From Microbacterium terregens (GTDB lineage Bacteria; Actinomycetota; Actinomycetes; Actinomycetales; Microbacteriaceae), in contig NZ_BAAAWH010000001.1 of assembly GCF_039534975.1 (NCBI RefSeq), positions 3,038,001 to 3,102,000 of the forward strand: a stretch of DNA of 64,000 nt, given 5' to 3'. The notes below the pieces were generated by a model. It was not told the origin of the DNA. It saw nothing but the letters and a program-made list of their open reading frames with translations, and did not search any database. The position numbers and the translations under genes are program-made. Shown piece after piece: positions 52,140-60,750 of the stretch (the first letter of the stretch is position 1; each line of letters starts with the position of its first letter).

Positions 52140-52184
52140 GGTTCCCGGGAACCACGAAGGGGCCCCGCCTGGTGGCGGAGCCCC
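52140..52184 (-). terminator. rplK-rplA terminator hairpin plus 14-bp palindrome
   Basis: GGGGCCCCGCC (52159-52169) and GGCGGAGCCCC (52174-52184) form an 11-bp stem with one mismatch and loop TGGT, ~50 bases after rplA. Next to it is the perfect palindrome GGTTCCCGGGAACC (52140-52153). The T-tract after the stem on the minus strand is weak (TTC). Confidence 0.7.
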
Positions 52185-52232
52185 TCACGGATCTCGACGA
52201 AGCGGCGGGGCCGCTCGGCGATCGCCGGGTGT

Positions 52233-52922
52233 TTACAGCGAGTTGACATCCAGCGGGATGCCGGGGCCGAACGTGGTCGACACAGCACCCTTCTGGATGT
52301 AGCGGCCCTTCGAGCTGGACGGCTTGAGGCGGATGATCTCCTCCAGCGCAGCCTGGATGTTCTCGTCGAGCTGGTCGGCCGAGAACGACGCCTTGCCCAC
52401 GACGAAGTGCACGTTGGCGTGCTTGTCGACGCGGAACTCGATCTTTCCGCCCTTGATCTCCTCGACGGCCTTGGCCGGGTTGGGGGTCACGGTGCCGGTC
52501 TTCGGGTTCGGCATGAGGCCGCGGGGGCCCAGCACCTTTCCGAGACGACCGACCTGGCCCATGAGCTCCGGGGTCGCCACGGCGGCGTCGAAGTTGGTCC
52601 AGCCGTCGGCGACGCGCTGGATGAGCTCGGCGCCGCCGACCTCATCGGCGCCCGCGGCGATCGCGGCCTCAGCGGCCGGACCGGTCGCGAAGACGATCAC
52701 TCGAGCGGTCTTGCCGGTTCCGTGGGGCAGGATGACGGTGCCGCGCACCATCTGGTCCGCCTTGCGCGGGTCGACGGCGAGCTTCAGCGCGACCTCGACG
52801 GTCGAGTCGAACTTCGCCGAACCGGTCTCCTTCGCCAGGGCGACGGCCTCGGTGGGCGTGTAGAACTTGTCAGCCGCGATCTTCGCGGCGGCGGCCTGGT
52901 AGGCCTTGGACTTGGTAGCCAT
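52233..52922 (-). CDS. rplA: 50S ribosomal protein L1
   Basis: 229 residues, full length. [20 protein letters not shown], then [35 protein letters not shown] and [20 protein letters not shown] are typical. Forms the L1 stalk and, in many bacteria, represses the rplKA mRNA. 14 bases after rplK. Confidence 0.98.
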   Translation of the reverse strand: MATKSKAYQAAAAKIAADKFYTPTEAVALAKETGSAKFDSTVEVALKLAVDPRKADQMVRGTVILPHGTGKTARVIVFATGPAAEAAIAAGADEVGGAELIQRVADGWTNFDAAVATPELMGQVGRLGKVLGPRGLMPNPKTGTVTPNPAKAVEEIKGGKIEFRVDKHANVHFVVGKASFSADQLDENIQAALEEIIRLKPSSSKGRYIQKGAVSTTFGPGIPLDVNSL

Positions 52923-52936
52923 GATCGTTGTCTCCC

Positions 52937-53368
52937 TCAGTCCTCAACCGTGATGCCCATGGAACGGGCGGTGCCGGCGATGATCTTCGAGGCGGCCTCG
53001 AGGTCATTCGCGTTCAGGTCGGGCTGCTTGACCTCGGCGATCTCGCGCACCTGAGCCTTGGTGAGCTTTGCCACCTTGGTCGTGTGCGGCGTCGGTGAGC
53101 CCTTGGTGACCCCTGCGGCCTTCTTGATCAGCTCAGCCGCGGGCGGCGTCTTGAGGATGAACGTGAAGCTGCGGTCCTCGTAGACGGTGATCTCGACGGG
53201 GATGACGTTGCCACGCTGCGCCTCGGTGGCGGCGTTGTAGGCCTTGCAGAACTCCATGATGTTGACGCCGTGCTGACCGAGCGCGGGCCCGATCGGCGGC
53301 GCCGGGTTGGCGGCGCCAGCCTTGATCTGGAGTTTGATCAGGCCGGTCACCTTCTTCTTGGGTGCCAT
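52937..53368 (-). CDS. rplK: 50S ribosomal protein L11
   Basis: 143 residues: [31 protein letters not shown] is the L11 signature region (in parts), and [22 protein letters not shown] ends it. Binds the GTPase centre of 23S rRNA. AAGGAAAAGGAAAT precedes the ATG. A hairpin CTCTTCAC-N6-GTGAAGAG (53400-53421) in its leader could serve autoregulation by L1 (inference). Confidence 0.98.
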   Translation of the reverse strand: MAPKKKVTGLIKLQIKAGAANPAPPIGPALGQHGVNIMEFCKAYNAATEAQRGNVIPVEITVYEDRSFTFILKTPPAAELIKKAAGVTKGSPTPHTTKVAKLTKAQVREIAEVKQPDLNANDLEAASKIIAGTARSMGITVED

Positions 53369-53496
53369 TTCCTTTTCCTTTCATCGAGCGGATGCTCTTC
53401 TCTTCACAAACGGGTGAAGAGATCCCATCCGTTCTCCCGCACGCCCGGCATTTCCGAGCAGCGGTTCCCCCCGGCGAACCGGGGAAGTCTCTATGG

Positions 53497-53531
53497 GGTT
53501 TCGATACGCGCGCTTCGCGCGTTGCTCAACC
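53497..53531. repeat. 35-bp palindromic repeat after nusG
   Basis: GGTTTCGATACGCGCGC-TTC-GCGCGTTGCTCAACC is an imperfect palindrome (11 of 15 end positions pair). It matches a repeat I recall at many gene ends in Microbacteriaceae (GGTTTCGATACGCTCGCTTC type). It lies 14 bases after the nusG stop, followed by a second hairpin with a UUCG loop (53469-53484, minus strand). Confidence 0.7.
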
Positions 53532-53545
53532 TTGACCCGATCGCG

Positions 53546-54745
53546 TCAAAGCTTCGTGACCTGGTCGAACGACAGCTCGACCGGGGTCTCACGCTCGAAG
53601 AGCGAGACGAGGACAGTGAGCTTGCCGCTCTCGGGCTTGATCTCGCTGATCGTTCCGGGCAGGCCCGCGAACGAGCCTTCCTTGATCGTGATGGTCTCGC
53701 CGACCTCGAAGTCGACCTCGGCGGGGATGCTGCGCGCGACGGCGTGCCCACCCTTGGCGGCGGTGCCCTTGGCGGGTGCCACCTCCTTGATCTCCACGAG
53801 GCTCTTGAGCATCGTGAAGGACTCTTCGAAGCGCAGCGGGGTCGGGTTGTGCGCGTTGCCGACGAAGCCGGTGACGCCTGGCGTGTGCCGTACGACCGAC
53901 CAGGTGTCTTCGTTGAGCTCCATGCGGACGAGCACGTAGCCGGGGATCCGGACGCGCGTGACCATCTTGCGCTGCCCGTTCTTGATCTCGACGACGTCCT
54001 CCATCGGGACCTCGACCTGATAGATGTCGTCCTCGACCTCGAGTGTGGACTTGCGCTGCTCGATGTTCGCCTTGACCTTGCGCTCGAAACCGGCGTACGA
54101 GTGGATGACGTACCACTTGCCCGGCAGGCTGCGCAGTTCGGTGCGGAACGCTTCGTAGGGGTCTTCCTCGGCGTCCTCGTCGTCGGCGTCCTCGGCCTCG
54201 GCCTCGGTCGAATCGGCGTCGGCCTCGGTCGGATCGTCGGCGCCCTCGGCGTCTGCCACATCGAGGTCGCCCTCGATCGTTGCGGCATCGGCCGGGCTGA
54301 CGGATGCTTCGACGTCGTCGACGACCTCGGCTGCGGCATCCACCTCCGCCACGAACTCCGCGTCGAGCACAGGTCTGTCCTCGTCGCCGTTGATGTCGGG
54401 ACCGTCGTAGGGGGTCACGTCATCGGCGTGGTCGGCCGCGTACTCGGCGACCTCGTCCGCGAGCGAGTCGGTGAGGACCTCAGCCGCGGCCTCGGCCTCG
54501 TCGGCCTTGTCGATGTTCAGAGCGTCGTTCACGATTGCGTCCGCCTCCGGGTCGTCGATGTCGATGTCGTCCAGATCCGAGAGGTCTTCTGCCTCGTCGT
54601 CCACGATGTGCACAGCTAGGTGCTCGGCCGGCGTGTTCGCACGGTCCTCCTCGGCGAGGATGTTGCCCTCCTGGGCTTCGTCGTCCTCGGACGACTGCTC
54701 TGCGGCGGTCGCCCAGTCGGCGTCGTCTACATATCTTTCAGACAA
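53546..54745 (-). CDS. nusG: Transcription termination/antitermination factor NusG with long acidic N-terminus
   Basis: 399 residues from a TTG start ([13 protein letters not shown]; the usual actinobacterial NusG beginning), or 411 from ATG 54781. The first ~205 residues are a low-complexity acidic region: I count 76 Asp/Glu in the 199 residues after the start. The normal NusG follows: NGN domain from [20 protein letters not shown] and [17 protein letters not shown], then the KOW domain [20 protein letters not shown]. coli NusG has ~181 residues, so more than half of this protein is the extension. Lies between secE and rplK as usual. Confidence 0.96.
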   Translation of the reverse strand: MSERYVDDADWATAAEQSSEDDEAQEGNILAEEDRANTPAEHLAVHIVDDEAEDLSDLDDIDIDDPEADAIVNDALNIDKADEAEAAAEVLTDSLADEVAEYAADHADDVTPYDGPDINGDEDRPVLDAEFVAEVDAAAEVVDDVEASVSPADAATIEGDLDVADAEGADDPTEADADSTEAEAEDADDEDAEEDPYEAFRTELRSLPGKWYVIHSYAGFERKVKANIEQRKSTLEVEDDIYQVEVPMEDVVEIKNGQRKMVTRVRIPGYVLVRMELNEDTWSVVRHTPGVTGFVGNAHNPTPLRFEESFTMLKSLVEIKEVAPAKGTAAKGGHAVARSIPAEVDFEVGETITIKEGSFAGLPGTISEIKPESGKLTVLVSLFERETPVELSFDQVTKL

Positions 54746-54810
54746 TTGCGTTCTCTTCCGTTTCGTGGGCGCCGGATTCATCGATCCGCCCCGCGGTGCA
54801 ACTCAAGTGG

Positions 54811-55074
54811 TCAGGCGGGAACGCCGAAGACGACGGTCGTCACCCATACGAACAGCAGGTCCAGGCCGTAGACCAGCGCCATCATGACGACGACGAACCC
54901 GAGCACGACGCCCGTGTACTTGATCAGTTCTTGGCGCGTCGGCGTGACGACCTTGCGAAGTTCCGCGAACACCTGACGGATGAACAGCGCGATGCGAGCG
55001 AAGATGTTCGGCTTCTTCGTACGGGGTGCGCCGCTCGCGGCGACGACCTCGCCCTTCGGCTCGTCTTGGACCAT
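54811..55074 (-). CDS. secE: Preprotein translocase subunit SecE
   Basis: 87 residues. Conserved amphipathic segment FIRQVFAELRKVVTPTRQEL followed by one membrane helix (~50-75) and FGVPA at the end, as in actinobacterial SecE. Holds SecY in the translocon. Start chosen at ATG 55074, which has AGGTGGG 4 nt upstream; ATG 55098 in frame is possible. Upstream of nusG and downstream of tRNA-Trp. Confidence 0.96.
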   Translation of the reverse strand: MVQDEPKGEVVAASGAPRTKKPNIFARIALFIRQVFAELRKVVTPTRQELIKYTGVVLGFVVVMMALVYGLDLLFVWVTTVVFGVPA

Positions 55075-55119
55075 CGAACCCACCTGATTACCTTCCATGT
55101 GTCAGCTTCGGCTGACGCG

Positions 55120-55192
<73 letters not shown>

Positions 55193-55301
55193 AGAGACCT
55201 GCGGCCTCAGGTTGCCTGCACACTCGCACCGCGACCTGTATGAGAGGGAGCTGACCCGCAGCGGGCATGGCGAAAGAATGCAGACTTCAACTGCTCATTC
55301 C

Positions 55302-55331
55302 AGTGTACGGCATGGGCTGGATGCGGTCGAA
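55302..55331 (-). promoter_or_regulatory. Promoter of the trnW-secE-nusG unit
   Basis: On the minus strand TTCGAC (55326-55331) and TACACT (55302-55307) are separated by 18 bp, about 110 bases before the tRNA. No other promoter-like pair is seen before secE, so tRNA-Trp, secE and nusG are probably one transcript. Confidence 0.5.
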
Positions 55332-55354
55332 CGCGCACGGGGCCCGGCGTCGCG

Positions 55355-55435
55355 CCGAGTGCACGGCTTCGCGCCCACCGCACGGGTTGTCCACGTGGAC
55401 AACCCGTGCACCCGGCGGCACGCCGTGCACTCGGG
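55355..55435. repeat. 19-bp-period inverted array, locus C
   Basis: Forward units CCGAGTGCACGGCTT (55355) and CCCACCGCACGGGTT (55374, degenerate), a central palindrome GTCCACGTGGAC (55389-55400), then inverted units AACCCGTGCACCCGG (55401) and CGCCGTGCACTCGGG (55421). Offsets within each half are again 19 bases. Lies between the trnW promoter and the end of the semialdehyde dehydrogenase gene. Confidence 0.85.
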
Positions 55436-55447
55436 AGGGATGACGGG

Positions 55448-56815
55448 CTAGGGGCCGACGCGGACGAGCTTCTTGTTCACGAATTCGTCCGCGGCGAGCA
55501 AACCCATCTCGCGGCCGGTGCCGCTGCGCTTGACGCCCCCGAACGGCAGTTCCGGAGAGTCCGCGAGCACGAGGTTGACGTAGACCATGCCGGCCTCGAT
55601 CCGGTCGGCGACGCGCTGCGCCTGCTGGTCGTCCGTGGTGAACACGTAGGAGCCGAGACCGAACGGGGTGTCGTTGGCGATGCGGACAGCATCCTCCTCG
55701 TCCACCGCGCGGTAGACGACGCCCACCGGGCCGAAGAACTCTTCCCGATACGCGTCCATCTCGGGGGTCACGTCCGTGAGCACCGTCGCCGGGAAGAAGG
55801 CGGCGTCGCGCTGACCACCGGCGACGAGCCGGGCGCCTTGCGCGACCGCCTTGTCGACCTGGGCTTGCAGCCGTTCCGCCGCGACGAGCGACGAGAGCGG
55901 ACCCAGCACCGTGTCCTCCGCGAACGGGTCGCCGACTTTGGAGCCGGACATCACGGCGGCGAATTTCTCGAGGAAAGGCTCGTACAGCTCGTCGGCGACG
56001 ATGAACCGCTTGGCCGCGTTGCAGGACTGCCCGGTGTTGTCCAGCCGGGCCTCCGCGGCGGCCTGCACCGCGGCATCCAGATCATTCGTGGAGAGCAGGA
56101 TGAAGGGGTCCGAACCGCCGAGCTCGAGCACGACCTTCTTGAGATTGCGACCGGCGATCTCCGCGACGGCGGCGCCGGCGCGCTCGGATCCGGTCACCGA
56201 GACGCCGCGCACGCGGGGATCGGCGATGACCGCGGCGGCCTGCTCGTTGGTCAGATAGAGGTTGGTGTACGCACCCTCGGGGAACCCGGCATCCCGGTAC
56301 ATCGCCTCGATCGCGGCAGAGGACTCCGGGCACTGCGGCGCGTGCTTGAGCAGGATCGGGTTTCCGATCAGGAGGTTCGGCGCGGAGAACCGGGCCACCT
56401 GATAGTACGGAAAGTTCCACGGCATGATTCCCAGGAGCACGCCCAGCGGGGAACGGCGGATGACCGCGGTCCCCTCGCCGAGGATGTCGATCGGCTGATC
56501 CTTCATGATCCGCTCGGCGTTGTCGGCGTAGAACTCGGTGATGTCGGCCGCGAAGTCCACCTCGCCCACCGCTGCCGACAGTGGCTTGCCCATCTCGCGC
56601 ACGATGGTCGCGGCGAGCTCGTCACGCCGCTCGCGGTGCAGTTCGGCGACCCGGCGCAGCAGTGCAGCGCGCTCGGCCACGGTGGACGTGCGAGCCCAGC
56701 CCTGGGATGCCGCATCCGCCGTCGCGAGCGCCTGCTCGAGTTCCGCGTCCGTCGCGAGGGGGTAGGTGGCCAGGGTCTCGCCGGTGGCCGGGTTGACCAC
56801 TGCGTAGTCAGTCAT
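55448..56815 (-). CDS. NAD(P)-dependent succinate-semialdehyde dehydrogenase
   Basis: 455 residues, aldehyde dehydrogenase superfamily, Sad/GabD-like. GIMPWNFPYYQVARFSAPNL, the catalytic Glu in VVLELGGSDPFIL and the catalytic Cys in NTGQSCNAAKRFIV are intact. Oxidises succinate semialdehyde to succinate; may also take 4-aminobutanal, since no separate enzyme for that step is encoded here. AAGGAGAAACC precedes the ATG. Last gene of the putrescine/GABA operon. Confidence 0.92.
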   Translation of the reverse strand: MTDYAVVNPATGETLATYPLATDAELEQALATADAASQGWARTSTVAERAALLRRVAELHRERRDELAATIVREMGKPLSAAVGEVDFAADITEFYADNAERIMKDQPIDILGEGTAVIRRSPLGVLLGIMPWNFPYYQVARFSAPNLLIGNPILLKHAPQCPESSAAIEAMYRDAGFPEGAYTNLYLTNEQAAAVIADPRVRGVSVTGSERAGAAVAEIAGRNLKKVVLELGGSDPFILLSTNDLDAAVQAAAEARLDNTGQSCNAAKRFIVADELYEPFLEKFAAVMSGSKVGDPFAEDTVLGPLSSLVAAERLQAQVDKAVAQGARLVAGGQRDAAFFPATVLTDVTPEMDAYREEFFGPVGVVYRAVDEEDAVRIANDTPFGLGSYVFTTDDQQAQRVADRIEAGMVYVNLVLADSPELPFGGVKRSGTGREMGLLAADEFVNKKLVRVGP

Positions 56816-56861
56816 GGTTTCTCCTTGCTGAGGTGTCGAAGTCTGCCGTCGGCCGGGCTGC

Positions 56862-58427
56862 CTATCGGCGGCTGCGGCGCAGACTGGCGGGGGCGTCGAT
56901 GGAGAGCGTCTCGCCGCGGAAGTACGCCGGTCGCCTGATCGCCTGCCAGATCATGATGATGAGGCCGATGCCGATGATCGCGACACCGAGGACGAACACG
57001 CTGCCGAGACCGAACCACTCGGTGCCGCTGCCGTAGTCGGGGTCCATGCTCTCGACGAGGGTGATGCCGAACAGGACCGCCAGGATGATTCCGCCCACGA
57101 GCGGGAACAGCAGCGTGAAGAACACGTTGCGGACCGAATCGAACCACTGCTTGCGGAAATACCAGACGCAGGCGAACGCCGTGATCCCGTAGTAGAAGCA
57201 GATCATCAGACCGAGCGTGGTGATCGTGTCCCACAGGACGTTCTCGTTCACGAATCGCATGATCGTGTAGAAGACCGAGGCCACGACGGCCGAGACGATC
57301 GTTGCGAATCCCGGGGTGAAGAACCGCGGGCTGACCTCGGCGAACCGCCGCGGCAGGGCGCCGTAGTGTCCCATCGCCAGCAGGGTGCGGGCGGGCGAGA
57401 CGAACGTGGACTGCAGCGACGACGCCGAGCTGGTCAGGACGGCGAGCGAGACGAGGAACGCGAGCGGGCCGAGGATGGGGCCGGAAAGGAAGAAGAAGAC
57501 GTTGGCCTGGATGTCCTCGTTGCCCAGGCCCAGCCCCTCGGAGCCGGTGCCCGCGAAGGCGAGGAGCGAGACGGAGATCAGCAGGTACAGCACGACGATC
57601 GTGATGACCGTGAGCGTCGCCGCCCGACCGGGCGTCCGCTCGGGGTCCTTGGTCTCCTCGTTCATCGTGAGGGTCACGTCCCACCCCCAGAAGATGAAGA
57701 TGGACAGGGACAGACCCGCCACCACCGCCGTGATCGAGCCGACCGCGAACGGGTTGAACCACGAGAGCTCGACGGGACTCGCGTCGAATGCGTTGCCCTG
57801 CGCGACATGGACGAATGCCGCGACCGAGAAGATCACCAGCACCAGCACCTGGAAGCTGACCAGCACGTACTGCAGCTTCTGTGTGGTCTGCATGTCGCGG
57901 TACGAGATCGTCGTGGCGCCCAGCATGAACAGCAGACAGACCGCGACGTTGATGAACGGATTGAATGCCAGCTCGGCGATCGATCCGGGGCTGCCGGCGA
58001 TCTGGTCGATCAGCAGGAAGAGGAACTCGACCGCGATGCCGGCGAGATTGGACAGCACCAGAATCGTGGCGGCGATCAGGCCCCATCCGGCCATCCAGCC
58101 CACCCAGGGACCGAATGCGCGCGCCGCCCAGGTGAAAGACGTTCCCGCGTCGGGCATCTGCCGGTTCAGCTCGCGGTAGCCGAACGCGACCAGCAGCATC
58201 GGGATGAACCCGACGAGGATGATCGCGGGCACCTGGAACCCGACCTCCGACACTGTCGGGCCGAGGGCGGCGGTCAGCGTGTACGCCGGCGCGATGCACG
58301 AGATGCCGATGACGACGGCACCGATGAGGCCGACGGTGCCGGCGCTCAGACCCTTCGACGAGAGTCCGCCACCGCCCTCGGAGGCCGGAGGGGCGAGCGG
58401 CGCCGCAGCACCCAGGTGATCGCTCAT
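56862..58427 (-). CDS. APC-family amino acid/polyamine permease
   Basis: 521 residues with 12-14 membrane helices. First helix GLIGAVVIGISCIAPAYTLT, then PDAGTSFTWAARAFGPWVGW of the APC fold. By position between the uptake and catabolic genes it should import putrescine or GABA (inference). The ATG overlaps the stop of the universal stress gene as ATGA (58424-58427). Confidence 0.93.
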   Translation of the reverse strand: MSDHLGAAAPLAPPASEGGGGLSSKGLSAGTVGLIGAVVIGISCIAPAYTLTAALGPTVSEVGFQVPAIILVGFIPMLLVAFGYRELNRQMPDAGTSFTWAARAFGPWVGWMAGWGLIAATILVLSNLAGIAVEFLFLLIDQIAGSPGSIAELAFNPFINVAVCLLFMLGATTISYRDMQTTQKLQYVLVSFQVLVLVIFSVAAFVHVAQGNAFDASPVELSWFNPFAVGSITAVVAGLSLSIFIFWGWDVTLTMNEETKDPERTPGRAATLTVITIVVLYLLISVSLLAFAGTGSEGLGLGNEDIQANVFFFLSGPILGPLAFLVSLAVLTSSASSLQSTFVSPARTLLAMGHYGALPRRFAEVSPRFFTPGFATIVSAVVASVFYTIMRFVNENVLWDTITTLGLMICFYYGITAFACVWYFRKQWFDSVRNVFFTLLFPLVGGIILAVLFGITLVESMDPDYGSGTEWFGLGSVFVLGVAIIGIGLIIMIWQAIRRPAYFRGETLSIDAPASLRRSRR

Positions 58428-59311
58428 CGCGACTCTCCTTCCGAGGCCCGCGTACGCGGCACCACGATCATGGGAACGGGAAGTTCATGGAGCATCTTGG
58501 CCGCCGTCGAGCCGAGGAACAGCCGTCGGGGTTGCGCGAGACGGCTCGAGGCGACGATCGCCAGCTCGCCGGGCTCCCAGCTGAGGTTCTGCACGGCGTC
58601 CTCGATGCTGTCCCCGCGGCCTACGATCGCCTCGGCGTCGCCGCCACCGGCGAGCGCGGCGCGCGCCTTCGCGAGCACCTCATCCGCGTGCGCGGCGCCC
58701 GCGACCCGGATGACGCCCGTGTCGACGCTGGCCGGCAGGTCGACGGTGACCAGGGACAGCAGCCGGAGTTCGGCGCCGGTCGCATCCGCGAGCGAGGTGG
58801 CCTCCTCCAGAAGCGCGTCCGCGCCCGGCCGCGTGCCGATCGCGGCGGTGATGCGGGTGACCCCGATCGCCGGATCGACCCGCCGCGAGCCTTCCGGCGC
58901 CAGGACGACCGGGACGGTCGAGGAGTGGAGCAGTTCGGTGGCCACCGAGCCCAGGCGATGCCGGCCGCGCCGGCCGCCGTTGGCGGCGCCGACGACGATG
59001 TGCGTTGCACCGAACTCCTGCGCGGCAGCTTCCAGGCCCTCGGCGAAGGAGTCGGCGTAGCGCACATTCGTGCTGACGGTCGTGCCTTCCGGGATGCGGG
59101 AGGTCGCGGCATCCAGCCAGATGGCGGCCTGGTCTTTCAGATAGCGGTCGTAGCTCGCGTCCGGTGGTGTGATCACGCTGCGTCCGTCGCTGGGGAGGAC
59201 GACCACCACATCAAGCGAGGATCCGGATGCTGCGGCCAGGCGCGCACCGAGGGCGACGGCATCCTCTCCCGTGTCCGTGGCCGTGTAGCCGACGACGATC
59301 CGACCACTCAT
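58424..59311 (-). CDS. Tandem universal stress protein
   Basis: 295 residues with two Usp domains (~1-140 and ~150-290). The ATP-binding signature appears in the first as VVGAANGGRRGRHRLGSVAT and in the second as VASSRLAQPRRLFLGSTAAK. Two-domain Usp proteins bind ATP and respond to starvation or hypoxia in mycobacteria. It is embedded in the putrescine operon with ATGA overlaps on both sides, so it is made together with the oxidase and the permease. Confidence 0.92.
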   Translation of the reverse strand: MSGRIVVGYTATDTGEDAVALGARLAAASGSSLDVVVVLPSDGRSVITPPDASYDRYLKDQAAIWLDAATSRIPEGTTVSTNVRYADSFAEGLEAAAQEFGATHIVVGAANGGRRGRHRLGSVATELLHSSTVPVVLAPEGSRRVDPAIGVTRITAAIGTRPGADALLEEATSLADATGAELRLLSLVTVDLPASVDTGVIRVAGAAHADEVLAKARAALAGGGDAEAIVGRGDSIEDAVQNLSWEPGELAIVASSRLAQPRRLFLGSTAAKMLHELPVPMIVVPRTRASEGESR

Positions 59312-60669
59312 GCGCGCGCCTCCTCGATGATGTGCGAGGCGACGAGCCGCCCCATGCGGATCGCGCCGTCGACGTGCTGGTAGCCCGCGCCGGCGAGATC
59401 GCTGCAGGCGAAGTGGATCGGTCCGACCGGGTCCCGCAGGTCTGCGCCGTAGCGGTGCAGCCCTCCGAGATCGAAGCTGGCGGCGTAGGCACCGCGGGTC
59501 CACTCCTCGGATCCCCAGTCGCTCTCGTAGTACACGACGGGATTCTTCGCCTCGGGCCCGTAGTAGTGGGACAGGGACTCGAGGATGCGCTCCTTGCGCT
59601 CCCCCGCCGAGACGCGGAACACGTCGTCGGCGTTGCGGTCCGAGACGAACGCGACCAGCGTGCCCCGCTCGTCGCCGTGGTTGGTGTTGTCGTACGCCTC
59701 GTGCGAGATCTCGTACGGGCTGAAGGCGGTGCCCGACAATCCCTGTTCGCGCCAGAACGGACGGTCGTAGACGGCGTGGACCTTGATGACGAAGCCCATC
59801 GAGAGGTGCTGGTGCATCTGGTGCTGCAGTCGCGGCAAGGCCGGCACGAACGAGATGCGCGGGTAGAGGTTCGGCGCGAGGGCGAGGATCGCGAAGCGGG
59901 CGCGGACCGTCACGTCGTCCGCGATCGCGGTGACACCTGTGCCGTCTCCCCACTCGAGGGTGCGCACGGGCCGGCCGAGGAACACGTCGTCACCGAGGCG
60001 CTCCGCCAGCAGCAGCGGAACCTGCTGGAGTCCTCCCACGACGCGCTTGTCGAGGATGAAGTCGGCATCCACGAGATGCGAGAAGCTCCCGGCACTGGCA
60101 GCCATGAGCAGGGCCTGCAGCGTGGAGAACGCGTGCGCGGGCTTGGTCAGCATCGCGCCCGCGATGAACAGCGCGATGTTGTCGCGGGCCTCTTGATCGT
60201 CCGTCCGCTCGGCCAGCCACGCCTCGAAGGAGATGCGATCCAGCGCCTCGGCGTCGGGGTGCTCCCACGGTCGATCGGGATCCATCTGGGCGGCGAGCCC
60301 ATCGAGCGTGTCGATGAGGTCGACCATCGCCTTCTCGGTGGCAGGCGGCACCGGGAAGATCTCGCCGGTGAACCGTGTCAGCCGTCCGGTCTGGTCGACG
60401 TAGACCGAGTCGCCCTCGCGGTAGCGATCGTATGTTTCCAGGCCCAGGTCGGCGAGGGTGTCGATCAGCGCGTCCTGGTCCGGCGAGACCCACTGGCCGC
60501 CGATCTCGAGCATCGCCCCGTCGATGACGTCCGTCCACAGCCGGCCGCCGACGCGATCGCGCGCTTCCAGCACGGCGACCGAGAGTCCGGCCTTCCTGAG
60601 CGCGTTCGCGGCGGTGAGCCCGGCGGCTCCCGCCCCTACGATGACGACGTCACGGTTCAGCTCGACCAT
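59308..60669 (-). CDS. Putrescine oxidase-like flavin amine oxidase
   Basis: 453 residues. N-terminal FAD-binding motif VVIVGAGAAGLTAANALRKA and RVGGRLWTD; C-terminal substrate lid with YEISHEAYDNTNH and AGAGYQHVDGAIRMG. The pattern is close to the actinobacterial putrescine oxidases of Rhodococcus and Kocuria. Reaction: putrescine + O2 to 4-aminobutanal, NH3 and H2O2. AAAGGAGCC precedes the ATG at 60669; coupled by ATGA to the stress protein gene. Confidence 0.9.
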   Translation of the reverse strand: MVELNRDVVIVGAGAAGLTAANALRKAGLSVAVLEARDRVGGRLWTDVIDGAMLEIGGQWVSPDQDALIDTLADLGLETYDRYREGDSVYVDQTGRLTRFTGEIFPVPPATEKAMVDLIDTLDGLAAQMDPDRPWEHPDAEALDRISFEAWLAERTDDQEARDNIALFIAGAMLTKPAHAFSTLQALLMAASAGSFSHLVDADFILDKRVVGGLQQVPLLLAERLGDDVFLGRPVRTLEWGDGTGVTAIADDVTVRARFAILALAPNLYPRISFVPALPRLQHQMHQHLSMGFVIKVHAVYDRPFWREQGLSGTAFSPYEISHEAYDNTNHGDERGTLVAFVSDRNADDVFRVSAGERKERILESLSHYYGPEAKNPVVYYESDWGSEEWTRGAYAASFDLGGLHRYGADLRDPVGPIHFACSDLAGAGYQHVDGAIRMGRLVASHIIEEARA

Positions 60670-60750
60670 GTCGGCTCCTTTGCTCGATGCGATGGGGATG
60701 TGCTGAGCCGCGCCGGACCCGGTCCCCCCGACCGGGTCCGGCGCGGGCGC

